Below are positions 1-6,151 of a stretch of DNA of 6,770 nt, in pieces. Within the stretch, counting starts at the first letter, position 1. Each line of letters begins with the position of its first letter. The notes beneath the pieces are model-generated. The model saw only the letters and a list, made by a program, of their open reading frames with translations. It was not told where the DNA came from and did not search any database. The DNA is taken from assembly GCA_017885485.1 (NCBI GenBank), contig JAFNFZ010000216.1:318-7087 (forward strand), in the 5' to 3' direction. The stretch comes from Chloroflexota bacterium (GTDB taxonomy: Bacteria > Chloroflexota > Dehalococcoidia > UBA2247 > RBG-13-53-26). The translations under genes and the position numbers were made by a program.

Positions 1-186
1 CCGGCTATTCTTGGTCTGAAAAGGGTCAGCAAGCCTGGTCTTAGAGTATACGTAGGGGCTTCGGAAATACCTCGTGTCTACGGGGGTTTGGGCGTGGCCA
101 TGCTCTCGACTTCGAAGGGCATAATGACTGGGCAGAAGGCGTGGAAGCAGCACCTCGGTGGTGAACTGCTCTGCTACATATGGTGA
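1..186 (+). CDS. rpsH: 30S ribosomal protein S8, 3' end only
   Basis: Reading from base 1 in frame 1 gives 61 residues ending in TGA at 184-186; the start lies to the left of the window. S8 binds the central domain of 16S rRNA and helps assemble the 30S platform. In many bacteria it also represses its own operon by binding spc mRNA. The visible C-terminal half carries the family pattern: [11 protein letters not shown], then a [16 protein letters not shown] segment (the usual form is GLGI-ILSTSKG-MTD), and a final hydrophobic strand ending GGELLCYIW. Its position directly before rplF is the standard spc order. The gene looks intact as far as it can be seen. Identity is secure from motif and context; only the N-terminal half cannot be judged. 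Confidence 0.95.
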   Translation, partial: PAILGLKRVSKPGLRVYVGASEIPRVYGGLGVAMLSTSKGIMTGQKAWKQHLGGELLCYIW

Positions 187-216
187 CCTCAAATTGAGTA
201 ACGTGGTGATTTGACG

Positions 217-768
217 ATGTCCAGAGTGGGTAAACTGCCGATACGCCTGCCTGCCGGGGTGGTAGTGGAAATGAAGGAAAACGAGGTCACGGTAAAGGGG
301 CCGAAGGGTGAATTGCGTCGATCATTTGATCCGGCCATGTCGATTGTGCTTGAAGAGGGGAACTTGCTGGTTTCCCCGTCAGGTGGCGATGATTGCCGCG
401 CTCTGCATGGGCTGACGCGCTCGCTGCTGGCCAATATGGTTGATGGAGTCAGCAAGGGTTATGAGAAGCTTCTGGAGGTTGTCGGTGTAGGCTTTCGTGC
501 TCAGAAGGTTGCGGAGAAACTGGTTCTTCAAGTGGGATACACTCATCCTGTGGAAGTATCGCCTTCCTCAGGGATATCTTTTGCAGTGGAAGGCACAAAC
601 CGGATCAAGGTCATGGGAATAGACAAGGAGTCGGTGGGTGAGGCGGCTGCGAAGATACGGGCAATTCGTCGCTGTGACTCCTACAAGGGGAAGGGTGTCA
701 GATATGTGGGAGAGACCATGCGGCTCAAGCCGGGGAAAGCGGGTCGGGCCGCGGCTAAGAAGAAGTAG
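217..768 (+). CDS. rplF: 50S ribosomal protein L6
   Basis: Encodes 183 residues, close to the usual 175-185. L6 binds 23S rRNA near the sarcin-ricin loop and the factor-binding region of the 50S subunit. The N terminus MSRVGKLPIRLPAGV is the family opening, followed by VTVKGPKGEL (residues 24-33), the inter-domain GYEKLLEVVGVGFRA (81-95), and the C-terminal signature YKGKGVRYVGE (156-166). The ATG at 217 is preferred over the in-frame TTG at 211: the GGTGAT at 205-210 then sits six bases upstream as a Shine-Dalgarno, and M-S-R is the conserved start. One oddity is that the segment normally reading RPPEP before YKGKG is RRCDS here (151-155). The gene lies 30 bases after rpsH and six before rplR, in the same frame as rplR. 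Confidence 0.96.
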   Translation: MSRVGKLPIRLPAGVVVEMKENEVTVKGPKGELRRSFDPAMSIVLEEGNLLVSPSGGDDCRALHGLTRSLLANMVDGVSKGYEKLLEVVGVGFRAQKVAEKLVLQVGYTHPVEVSPSSGISFAVEGTNRIKVMGIDKESVGEAAAKIRAIRRCDSYKGKGVRYVGETMRLKPGKAGRAAAKKK

Positions 769-774
769 GCGACT

Positions 775-1101
775 ATGAAGAGGAAGAGGGACTCAAGCAG
801 GAAGCTGAGGCATCAAACCAGAGTCCGTTTGTGTGTTTCTCGGAGCTTGAAGCACATCAGTGCACAGGTCATAGATGATAGACAGTCGCATACCGTAGCC
901 AGCGCTTCCAGTTGTGAACCTGAGATAGTGGCTGAGAAGCGAAAGAAGACGGAGGTTGCTGCTGCGGTGGGCGCTTTGGTGGGCAAACGAGCCATGGAGA
1001 GAGGAGTCACAGAGGTTGTGTTTGATCGACGTGGGTGCAAGTATCACGGTCGTGTGAAAGCTCTGGCCGAGGCGGCCAGAGCATCGGGACTGAAGTTCTA
1101 G
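775..1101 (+). CDS. rplR: 50S ribosomal protein L18, N-terminally shortened form
   Basis: Encodes 108 residues; bacterial L18 is usually about 115-122. L18 binds 5S rRNA together with L5 and anchors it in the central protuberance. The core is clear: [14 protein letters not shown] (residues 22-35), HTVASAS (39-45), [18 protein letters not shown] (61-78), and the C-terminal [22 protein letters not shown] (81-102 overall), a close match to the family [22 protein letters not shown]. The basic N-terminal region goes straight from RKLRHQ to [10 protein letters not shown]. The usual stretch around VRKK-SGT-ERP is missing. The start cannot be moved upstream because the rplF stop at 766-768 is in the same frame. 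The ribosome-binding site is weak (only AGGCGA-like bases just upstream), which suggests translational coupling to rplF. Identity is firm; the deletion is the point of interest. Confidence 0.95.
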   Translation: MKRKRDSSRKLRHQTRVRLCVSRSLKHISAQVIDDRQSHTVASASSCEPEIVAEKRKKTEVAAAVGALVGKRAMERGVTEVVFDRRGCKYHGRVKALAEAARASGLKF

Positions 1102-1114
1102 GCTTGGTGAGACG

Positions 1115-1618
1115 ATGGTACGGCAAGAAGTAGTGGAAGCCAAGGAAGAGTTGTCTGAGAGGGTGATTTCTGTGACTCGTGTTGCCAAGGTCGTCAAGGG
1201 AGGCAAGCACCTCAGGTTCAGAGCTCTGGTGGCGGTTGGCGATGAGAGCGGCCATGTGGGAATAGGGATTGGCAAGGCAAATGAAGTTGCCCAGGCGATT
1301 CAGAAGGCTGGCAGTGTTGCGAGAAAAGGCATGATTGCCATTCCTTTGGCTGGGACAACTGTTCCACATGAAATAAGGGCAAGATTTGGAGCGGCTGACG
1401 TGTTGCTGAAGCCGGCAAGGCCGGGCAGTGGTGTTATTGCTGGTGGCAGCATGCGCGCGGTGGTCGAGGTGGCTGGAGTAAAAGACGTCCTGGCGAAGTC
1501 GCTGGGTAGTTCTAACCCAACCAATGTGGTGAAGGCAACTATGGTTGCCCTGAGTCGGCTGAGAGAGCCGGACAAGGTTCTCGCTGAGAGAAAAGCAGGA
1601 TCTGCTGCAAAGGGATGA
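1115..1618 (+). CDS. rpsE: 30S ribosomal protein S5
   Basis: Encodes 167 residues, normal for the family. S5 sits at the back of the 30S body near the decoding centre and mRNA entry. It influences translational accuracy and forms part of the spectinomycin site. The N-terminal double-stranded RNA-binding-like domain reads [21 protein letters not shown] (residues 23-43 overall) and [15 protein letters not shown] (51-65). The C-terminal domain carries the GTTVPHEI loop (80-87), [18 protein letters not shown] (101-118) and the [13 protein letters not shown] helix start (130-142). An ATG at 1115 is preceded by GGTGAG at 1106-1111. The gene is 13 bases from rplR and seven from rpmD. No resistance-type change can be inferred with confidence, because the loop differs from E. 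coli by lineage (GGKHLRFRA instead of GGRIFSFTA). Confidence 0.97.
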   Translation: MVRQEVVEAKEELSERVISVTRVAKVVKGGKHLRFRALVAVGDESGHVGIGIGKANEVAQAIQKAGSVARKGMIAIPLAGTTVPHEIRARFGAADVLLKPARPGSGVIAGGSMRAVVEVAGVKDVLAKSLGSSNPTNVVKATMVALSRLREPDKVLAERKAGSAAKG

Positions 1619-1625
1619 ACTGGAA

Positions 1626-1811
1626 ATGCCCAGATTAGGTATCACATGGATGAAGAGTTGCATTGGCTATGCAAAGGATCAGAGGCGTACGCTCGAAGCA
1701 TTAGGCCTGCGTCGTTTGCACCAGAGAGTTGAACGAGAGGATTCACCTTCGGTTCGCGGGATGCTTCTTAAGGTGAAGCACCTGGTTAAGGTTGAGGAGA
1801 TAGAAGCGTAG
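1626..1811 (+). CDS. rpmD: 50S ribosomal protein L30
   Basis: Encodes 61 residues, the normal size for bacterial L30, a small protein on the solvent side of the 50S subunit that contacts 23S rRNA. The fold markers are visible: a first strand [12 protein letters not shown] (residues 4-15), where the family has LRITYVKSAIGY; a helix [17 protein letters not shown] (20-36) matching the typical ALGLRRLNQTVE; and [20 protein letters not shown] (39-58). It sits between rpsE and rplO as expected for the spc operon. An AGGGA at 1611-1615, overlapping the end of rpsE, could serve as the ribosome-binding site. The last base of its TAG stop is the first base of the rplO GTG start. The gene looks intact and ordinary. 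Confidence 0.95.
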   Translation: MPRLGITWMKSCIGYAKDQRRTLEALGLRRLHQRVEREDSPSVRGMLLKVKHLVKVEEIEA

Positions 1812-2278
1812 TGGTCAGACAAGATGATCTAGCGCCGGCCCATGGTTCCAAGAAGGGAAAGAAGCGCGTCGGACGTGGCTTGGGCAGTGGCCATGGCACG
1901 TATTCCGGCAGAGGCATGAAGGGGCAGAAAGCGCGCAGTGGGCCCGGCATTCACCCCTACTTCGAAGGTGGTCAATTGCCTCTGGTAAAACGTTTGCCTG
2001 CGAAACGGGGTTTCACCAACATCTTCAAGAAAGTATACTGCGTGGTCAATGTGGGCAGACTCAGTATTTTTGAGCCCAATAGCGTGGTTGACCGACGCAG
2101 CCTGCTGAAGGCTAGGGTGATCAGGTCAGCCGCAAAACCCCTTAAGCTCCTGGGTGGGGGTGCTCTGGACCGTGCGCTCATAGTGAGGGCGGACAAGGTC
2201 TCGGCTGCTGCCAGAGATAAGATCGAGGCAGCGGGTGGGAGAGTGGAGGAGGCGGGAAGTGCAGCAAAGGCAAGCTAG
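1811..2278 (+). CDS. rplO: 50S ribosomal protein L15
   Basis: Encodes 155 residues, typical of L15, a late-assembly protein that threads a long basic tail into 23S rRNA. The glycine- and arginine-rich N-terminal extension is diagnostic: GKKRVGRGLGSGHGTYSGRG (residues 16-35), then MKGQKARSG (36-44) and FEGGQLPLVKRLPAKRGF (51-68). The C-terminal globular domain has the family signature KLLGGGALDRALIVRADKVS (112-131) and IEAAGG (138-143). It starts with GTG at 1811, overlapping the rpmD stop by one base (TAGTG), with GGAG at 1796-1799 about eleven bases upstream; stop-start coupling is likely. Its 3' end overlaps the chosen secY start by 20 bases. The gene is intact. Confidence 0.96.
   Translation: MVRQDDLAPAHGSKKGKKRVGRGLGSGHGTYSGRGMKGQKARSGPGIHPYFEGGQLPLVKRLPAKRGFTNIFKKVYCVVNVGRLSIFEPNSVVDRRSLLKARVIRSAAKPLKLLGGGALDRALIVRADKVSAAARDKIEAAGGRVEEAGSAAKAS
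2245..2252 (+). promoter_or_regulatory. secY Shine-Dalgarno (decides start)
   Basis: The run GGAGGAGG lies inside the 3' end of rplO and ends six bases before a GTG at 2259. It is a strong match to the anti-Shine-Dalgarno. This favours the GTG at 2259 over the ATG at 2298, which has only a weak GGCG upstream, and over the ATG at 2235. Confidence 0.75.
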
Positions 2279-3557
2279 GCCGCGCCTTATCCAGGCGATG
2301 ATCGATGCTTTCAGCTTGCCTGATCTCAGGCGCAGGCTCCTCTTTACCATTGGTGCTCTGATCATTTTCCGATTCGTGGCCCATATTCCCGTTCCCGGGG
2401 TCGACATTGCAGCTCTGGAGAAGGTTTTCGAAGGAAATCAACTGCTGGGGATGCTCAACATATTCAGCGGCGGGGCGATGAAGAACTTCAGCATCGTTGC
2501 CATGGGAGTCTACCCCTATATCACAGCGTCGATTGTGATGCAGCTCCTGGTGCCGGTCATCCCGCAGCTGCAGAATCTCTCGAGGGAGGGAGAAGCGGGC
2601 AGAAACAAGATCAACATGTATACGCACTGGCTGTCGGTGCCCTTGGCGGCTCTGCAGGGCTATGCACTCTACGTGACCCTGGGCAGAGAGGGAGGGCTTG
2701 GTCAAGTAGATGCCTTGGGCGTGGTGGCGATAATCCTTTCTGTGACCGCAGGTACCATGTTCCTGGTGTGGCTCGGTGAGCTGATTACCGAACGTGGCAT
2801 AGGGAATGGTGTTTCCATAATAATCTTCGCCGGCATAGTAGCTGGTTTGCCGAGCATGATCGCCACGGGGGAGATGTCGGCGAGGGACAACCTGGCGGGA
2901 CTGATAGCCTTCATCGTCTTGGGCGTGGCCACTGTGCTTTTCATCGTGGTATTCACTGAAGGAGCCCGTCGCATCCCGGTGCACTATTCAAAGAGCGTGT
3001 TTCGGGGAAGGAGGATGTATCGGCAGTCTGGGTCAACTCACATTCCGTTGAGAGTGAATTCGGCAGGCATGATACCCCTGATTTTCGCTTTCTCCATGGT
3101 AACCCTGCCTGGCGTGATAGCGAGCTACTTCACCAATGCTTCTGGAATCGGCGGTGGCATAGCCGATTTCTTGTTCGACTGGACTAGCCACTGGAGTTAC
3201 TGGCTGGTACTGGGATTGCTGGTGATGGCTTTTGCCTTTTTCTACACTATGGTGATATTTGAGCAGATGAACCTGGCGGAAACGCTGCAGAAGCAGGGTG
3301 GTTTTGTGCCTGGGATTCGACCCGGTCAGGCCACTGCCACCTACCTCAGCCAGGTAACCACCCGTATTACGTGGGGTGGTGCCATCTTCCTGGCGCTGGT
3401 AGCTGTGCTGCCGTTCATTGCAAAGAATGTAACGGGTGTTACAGCCGTGGCGATTTCCAGCACTGGCTTACTGATTATGGTGGGTGTGGCTTTGGACACT
3501 ATGAAGCAGTTGGAGGCGCAACTACTTATGCGCCGCTACGAAGGTTTTCTCAAATGA
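2259..3557 (+). CDS. secY: Preprotein translocase channel subunit SecY
   Basis: Encodes 432 residues from the GTG start, within the usual 420-440. SecY is the membrane channel that, with SecE and SecG, moves unfolded proteins across the inner membrane or releases them sideways into it. Ten membrane segments can be picked out, at roughly residues 27-47, 78-100, 121-141, 154-174, 183-203, 213-233, 266-290, 311-333, 372-392 and 396-416. The plug region is GMLNIFSGGAMKNFSIVAMG (64-83), followed by YPYITASIVMQLL. The C4-C5 loop at 236-262 is basic (ARRIPVHYSK, then RRMYRQSGSTHIPLR), as needed for SecA and ribosome contact. The long C6 loop holds NLAETLQKQGGFVPGIRPG (338-356). The C terminus RRYEGFLK matches the family. 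A later ATG at 2298 (MIDAFSLPDLRRR) is a possible alternative start, giving 419 residues. Confidence 0.96.
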   Translation: MQQRQARPRLIQAMIDAFSLPDLRRRLLFTIGALIIFRFVAHIPVPGVDIAALEKVFEGNQLLGMLNIFSGGAMKNFSIVAMGVYPYITASIVMQLLVPVIPQLQNLSREGEAGRNKINMYTHWLSVPLAALQGYALYVTLGREGGLGQVDALGVVAIILSVTAGTMFLVWLGELITERGIGNGVSIIIFAGIVAGLPSMIATGEMSARDNLAGLIAFIVLGVATVLFIVVFTEGARRIPVHYSKSVFRGRRMYRQSGSTHIPLRVNSAGMIPLIFAFSMVTLPGVIASYFTNASGIGGGIADFLFDWTSHWSYWLVLGLLVMAFAFFYTMVIFEQMNLAETLQKQGGFVPGIRPGQATATYLSQVTTRITWGGAIFLALVAVLPFIAKNVTGVTAVAISSTGLLIMVGVALDTMKQLEAQLLMRRYEGFLK

Positions 3558-3558
3558 T

Positions 3559-3564
3559 GGGGAG
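3559..3564 (+). promoter_or_regulatory. adk Shine-Dalgarno (supports TTG start)
   Basis: GGGGAG lies seven bases before the TTG at 3572. It supports this unusual start codon. The nearby ATG at 3557 hits a stop after two more codons, and no ATG in the adk frame lies close to the conserved N terminus. Confidence 0.7.
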
Positions 3565-3571
3565 ATAGGGG

Positions 3572-4225
3572 TTGCGGATCATTCTACTCGGTGCACCGGG
3601 GTCAGGCAAGGGAACGCAAGCAGAGCGCCTTGCGGACACTACTGGCATGACGCACTTGTCTTCGGGAGATCTCTTTCGGCAAGCTGAGAAAGAGGGCACA
3701 GAGCTTGGGAAGCTTGCCAAATCGTACATGGAAAAGGGGCTGCTGGTTCCAGACGACGTGGTTATTAAGATGGTTCTGGAGCGTATTGCCGGGAAAGAGG
3801 TGGGCGTTATCCTGGATGGTTTCCCGCGAACGCTTGAGCAGGCGGAGTCGCTGGATGAGGCGTTGGGAAAGGACGGCGTAGACAAGGCTATCCACATTGA
3901 AGTCTCGCAGGACGAACTGCTCAAGCGTCTGAGCGGGCGATGGATTTGTCGTCAGTGTCAGAAGCCATATCACCTGGTGACGTCGCCGCCCAAGATGACC
4001 GGCAGATGTGACAGCTGTAGCGGTGATCTCTATCAGCGCCCTGATGATACTATGGAGACGGCCATGAAGAGGCTGGAGGTTTACTTCAAACAGACAGCTC
4101 CTCTTGTGGACTACTATCGGAAGAAGGGGAAACTGGTTCAAATTGAGGGAGAAAAGACAATAGAGGCGGTGAGCAAAGACCTGCTGGCCAAGCTCCATTG
4201 GAGACGGGATGGCCATACGCGTTAA
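3572..4225 (+). CDS. adk: Adenylate kinase, long form with zinc-type lid
   Basis: Encodes 217 residues, the normal size of a long-lid adenylate kinase. This cytoplasmic enzyme interconverts ATP plus AMP and two ADP, which balances adenylate pools. The P-loop GAPGSGKGT is at residues 7-15. The AMP-binding region has SSGDLFR (30-36) and the DGFPRT motif (82-87). The lid (about 122-160) has SGRWIC, and carries four cysteines, C126, C129, C146 and C149, in two CxxC pairs, the zinc-binding arrangement known from Gram-positive enzymes. RPDDT (156-160) and RLEVY (167-171) follow and supply the arginines around the phosphates. TTG is chosen as start because it gives MRIILLGAPGSGKG and has GGGGAG seven bases upstream. 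The gene is 14 bases after secY and overlaps map by 17 bases. Confidence 0.97.
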   Translation: MRIILLGAPGSGKGTQAERLADTTGMTHLSSGDLFRQAEKEGTELGKLAKSYMEKGLLVPDDVVIKMVLERIAGKEVGVILDGFPRTLEQAESLDEALGKDGVDKAIHIEVSQDELLKRLSGRWICRQCQKPYHLVTSPPKMTGRCDSCSGDLYQRPDDTMETAMKRLEVYFKQTAPLVDYYRKKGKLVQIEGEKTIEAVSKDLLAKLHWRRDGHTR

Positions 4226-4958
4226 GTCTGATGATGACATCGCTGCCATGCGCAAAGCAGGCAGGATTGTGGCCAGAGTGCTGCGCAGGCTGGCCACTGA
4301 AGTCAGACCTGGGATGAGAACGGTGGAGTTGGACAGAATCTGTGTGGAGGAACTGTCGAAGTGCGGGGCGAGGTCATCCTTCAAGGGTTATCGCGGGTTC
4401 CCCGCTCATATATGCACCTCAGTTAACGATGAGGTAGTACATGGTATCCCCGGAGAGAAGATGCTCTGCGAAGGAGATGTGGTCTCCATTGATGTGGGCG
4501 TCATCTATGACGGTTTTCAAGGAGATGCGGCCATAACGGTTGGAGTGGGTGAGATCAGCGTAGAAGCCAGAAGGCTGTTGGACGTTACCGAGGGTGCTTT
4601 GCAGGCTGGTATCGCTGCGGCAAAGGACAATGCTCATCTGGGGGATATCTCGGCGGCCATTCAGCGTCATGTTGAGGCGGAGGGATTTTCGGTGGTAAGA
4701 GAGTATACTGGGCATGGCATTGGTCGAGAGATGCATGAAGAACCTCAGATACCCAATTTCGGCATGTCTGGGCATGGCCCTCGACTTCGCAAGGGTATGA
4801 CACTGGCTATTGAGCCTATGGTGAACAGCGGTGTGTGGAATACTCGAGTGGGCGATGATCACTGGACAGTAGTGACTATCGACGGCGGTCTTTCGGCGCA
4901 TTTTGAACATACTATCGCTGTTACCAATGGGGAGCCGGAGATCCTTACAGTAGTCTGA
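4209..4958 (+). CDS. map: Methionine aminopeptidase, type I
   Basis: Encodes 249 residues, the length of the compact type Ia enzymes without an N-terminal zinc-finger extension. It removes the initiator methionine from new proteins when the second residue is small, acting near the ribosome exit after deformylation. The five metal ligands of the pita-bread fold can be placed: D95 (in SIDVG), D106 (in QGDAA), H169 (in TGHGIG), E202 (in IEPM) and E233 (in HFEHT). The substrate-contacting histidines H78 (in VVHGIP) and H176 (in MHEEP) are also present. GGAG at 4200-4203 precedes the ATG by five bases. The start lies inside the end of adk, so the two are probably translationally coupled. Nothing essential is missing. 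Confidence 0.97.
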   Translation: MAIRVKSDDDIAAMRKAGRIVARVLRRLATEVRPGMRTVELDRICVEELSKCGARSSFKGYRGFPAHICTSVNDEVVHGIPGEKMLCEGDVVSIDVGVIYDGFQGDAAITVGVGEISVEARRLLDVTEGALQAGIAAAKDNAHLGDISAAIQRHVEAEGFSVVREYTGHGIGREMHEEPQIPNFGMSGHGPRLRKGMTLAIEPMVNSGVWNTRVGDDHWTVVTIDGGLSAHFEHTIAVTNGEPEILTVV

Positions 4959-4978
4959 GAATTGCAGATGTAGCGAGC

Positions 4979-5197
4979 ATGGCCAAGAAGGAAAGGATAG
5001 AAGTCGAAGGAACTGTTGTGGAGTGTTTGCCCAATGCCATGTTCAGGGTTGAGTTGGCCAACGGACATAAGGTCCTTGCTCACATATCCGGGAGGATGCG
5101 AAAACACTTCATCAAGATCCTTCCGGGGGATGTTGTGCGGGTGGAGCTTTCGCCATATGACCTGGGCCGCGGTAGAGTCGTCTACCGTTTCAAGTAA
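4979..5197 (+). CDS. infA: Translation initiation factor IF-1
   Basis: Encodes exactly 72 residues, the standard length for bacterial IF-1. It is a single OB-fold protein that occupies the 30S A site during initiation and works with IF-2 and IF-3. The whole sequence follows the family: [20 protein letters not shown] (1-20), [17 protein letters not shown] (22-38), [20 protein letters not shown] (41-60), and the ending RGRVVYRFK. The ATG at 4979 has only a poor Shine-Dalgarno (GCGAG almost touching the start), 20 bases after the map stop. It lies before rpmJ as in many bacteria that place infA in the spc-alpha junction. Identity is certain. Confidence 0.98.
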   Translation: MAKKERIEVEGTVVECLPNAMFRVELANGHKVLAHISGRMRKHFIKILPGDVVRVELSPYDLGRGRVVYRFK

Positions 5198-5214
5198 GAG
5201 TTGGAGACACGAAG

Positions 5215-5328
5215 ATGAAAGTACGAGCTTCGGTTAAGCGTCGCTGCAATAAGTGCAAGGTTGTGAGACGCAAGGGAGTCGTGAGAGTTATCTGCTCGAA
5301 CCCCAGGCACAAGCAGAGGCAAGGATAG
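5215..5328 (+). CDS. rpmJ: 50S ribosomal protein L36
   Basis: A short frame of 37 residues, found by reading between infA and rpsM. It starts [20 protein letters not shown] and ends [10 protein letters not shown] before TAG at 5326-5328. L36 is the smallest 50S protein and stabilises 23S rRNA junctions late in assembly. It shows the zinc-ribbon ligands C11, C14, C27 and H32, so this is the zinc-binding (C+) form rather than the zinc-independent paralogue some bacteria use under zinc shortage. The length of 37 is standard for this form. GGAG at 5203-5206 lies eight bases before the ATG. The gene is 17 bases after infA and 14 before rpsM, the usual infA-rpmJ-rpsM order. Confidence 0.97.
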   Translation: MKVRASVKRRCNKCKVVRRKGVVRVICSNPRHKQRQG

Positions 5329-5329
5329 A

Positions 5330-5336
5330 GGGGAGG
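5330..5336 (+). promoter_or_regulatory. rpsM Shine-Dalgarno (decides start)
   Basis: GGGGAGG lies six bases before a GTG at 5343, which begins the conserved [10 protein letters not shown] opening of S13. It shows that the reading frame does not start at the ATG at 5253, which would read through rpmJ in another frame. Confidence 0.85.
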
Positions 5337-5342
5337 TTTCCA

Positions 5343-5732
5343 GTGGCACGTATTGCTGGTGTTGACATTCCGAATGAAAAACGGATATGGGTTGGACTAA
5401 CGTATATCTACGGAATTGGGTCCGCTTTCAGCAAGAGGATTCTGGCCCAAGGCAGGGTAGATCCGGACAAGAAGGCGAAGGACCTGACGGAAGAAGAGAT
5501 TGCGCGCATTCGCGATGTGATTGACAAGGGGTATAGGGTAGAGGGTGATCTCAGAAGGGAAATCAGCCTCAACATTGGTCGACTCAGAGAGATTGGCTGC
5601 TACCGAGGGCTGAGGCACCGTCGCCGGTTGCCTGTTCGAGGTCAACGTACCCGAACAAATGCCAGGACCAAACGTGGGCCTCGGCAGACTGTGGCTGGCA
5701 GGGGCAGACGTCGTGGCGTCTCCAAGAAGTAG
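5343..5732 (+). CDS. rpsM: 30S ribosomal protein S13
   Basis: Encodes 129 residues from a GTG start; the family ranges about 115-130. S13 sits in the head of the 30S subunit, contacts the P-site tRNA with its basic tail and bridges to the 50S subunit. The opening [20 protein letters not shown] (1-20) and [14 protein letters not shown] (21-34) are the family helix-turn-helix region. Then come [14 protein letters not shown] (48-61) and the [12 protein letters not shown] segment (70-81). The signature [20 protein letters not shown] (86-105) precedes a very basic tail. The frame remains open upstream to an ATG at 5253, but that stretch overlaps rpmJ and has no S13 homology; the Shine-Dalgarno at 5330-5336 supports the GTG. 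The 42 bases to rpsK are the longest intergenic gap in the window. Confidence 0.96.
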   Translation: MARIAGVDIPNEKRIWVGLTYIYGIGSAFSKRILAQGRVDPDKKAKDLTEEEIARIRDVIDKGYRVEGDLRREISLNIGRLREIGCYRGLRHRRRLPVRGQRTRTNARTKRGPRQTVAGRGRRRGVSKK

Positions 5733-5774
5733 TGGCCTGACATAATCCGAAGCTGGGTATACAAGGAGAGTCCT

Positions 5775-6146
5775 ATGGCGAAGAAGAAAGAGAAGAAGTC
5801 GGTTCCGCATGGGAAAGCCTATATCTACTCCACGTTCAACAATGTTATTGTGACTCTTACCGATGCTGGCGGCAACGTGATTGCCTGGGGAAGCTCGGGC
5901 ACTGCTGGCTTCAAGGGCTCGCGTAAGGGGACCCCATTTGCTGCACAGTTGGCGGCTGAACAGGCAGCGCGGCGTGCCAGGGAGTATGGTCTACGTCAGG
6001 TAGAGGTCCTTGTGAGAGGCCCGGGCAGTGGTCGTGAGGCCGCCATTCGTTCTCTCCAGATTGCTGGCCTGAGTGTGACTGCCATCAAGGATGTGACTCC
6101 TGTCCCTCACAATGGTTGTCGCGCGCCAAAGCGAAGGAGGGTTTAG
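5775..6146 (+). CDS. rpsK: 30S ribosomal protein S11
   Basis: Encodes 123 residues, slightly shorter than the usual 125-130. S11 forms part of the 30S platform and the E-site side of the mRNA channel. After a lysine-rich N terminus ([10 protein letters not shown]) come [20 protein letters not shown] (15-34), [20 protein letters not shown] (39-58), the helix [14 protein letters not shown] (60-73), [15 protein letters not shown] (80-94), and the C-terminal signature [18 protein letters not shown]. The Asn-Gly at 113-114 is the site that becomes isoaspartate in E. coli S11. AAGGAGAG at 5763-5770 gives a strong Shine-Dalgarno before the ATG. The gene is five bases from rpsD. Intact and ordinary. 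Confidence 0.97.
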   Translation: MAKKKEKKSVPHGKAYIYSTFNNVIVTLTDAGGNVIAWGSSGTAGFKGSRKGTPFAAQLAAEQAARRAREYGLRQVEVLVRGPGSGREAAIRSLQIAGLSVTAIKDVTPVPHNGCRAPKRRRV

Positions 6147-6151
6147 GGCCG

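Noticed and set aside
105..114. Ten-base string CTCGACTTCG in rpsH also found at 4780-4789 in map, with similar flanks (GGGC.TGGCC before, AAGGG after)
   Set aside because: Both copies code for different residues inside conserved proteins, and there is no third copy that I noticed; probably coincidence.
1007..1663. Minus-strand open frame of 218 codons opposite rpsE
   Set aside because: Antisense to rplR, rpsE and rpmD, with no recognisable motif or ribosome-binding site that I could support.
2178..2984. Long minus-strand open frame of 268 codons opposite secY
   Set aside because: It lies wholly antisense to well-conserved rplO and secY, and its residues show no recognisable domain; it reflects base composition of the coding strand.
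5253..5342. Extended N terminus for rpsM from the ATG at 5253
   Set aside because: The extra 30 residues read through rpmJ in another frame and have no S13 character; the GTG at 5343 has a strong ribosome-binding site and begins the conserved [10 protein letters not shown].
5737..5763. CTGACA and TATACA in the rpsM-rpsK gap resembling an internal promoter
   Set aside because: The spacer is only 15 bases, and a start site about seven bases after the -10 would fall at about 5770, cutting off the rpsK Shine-Dalgarno at 5763-5770. Chance resemblance is more likely.
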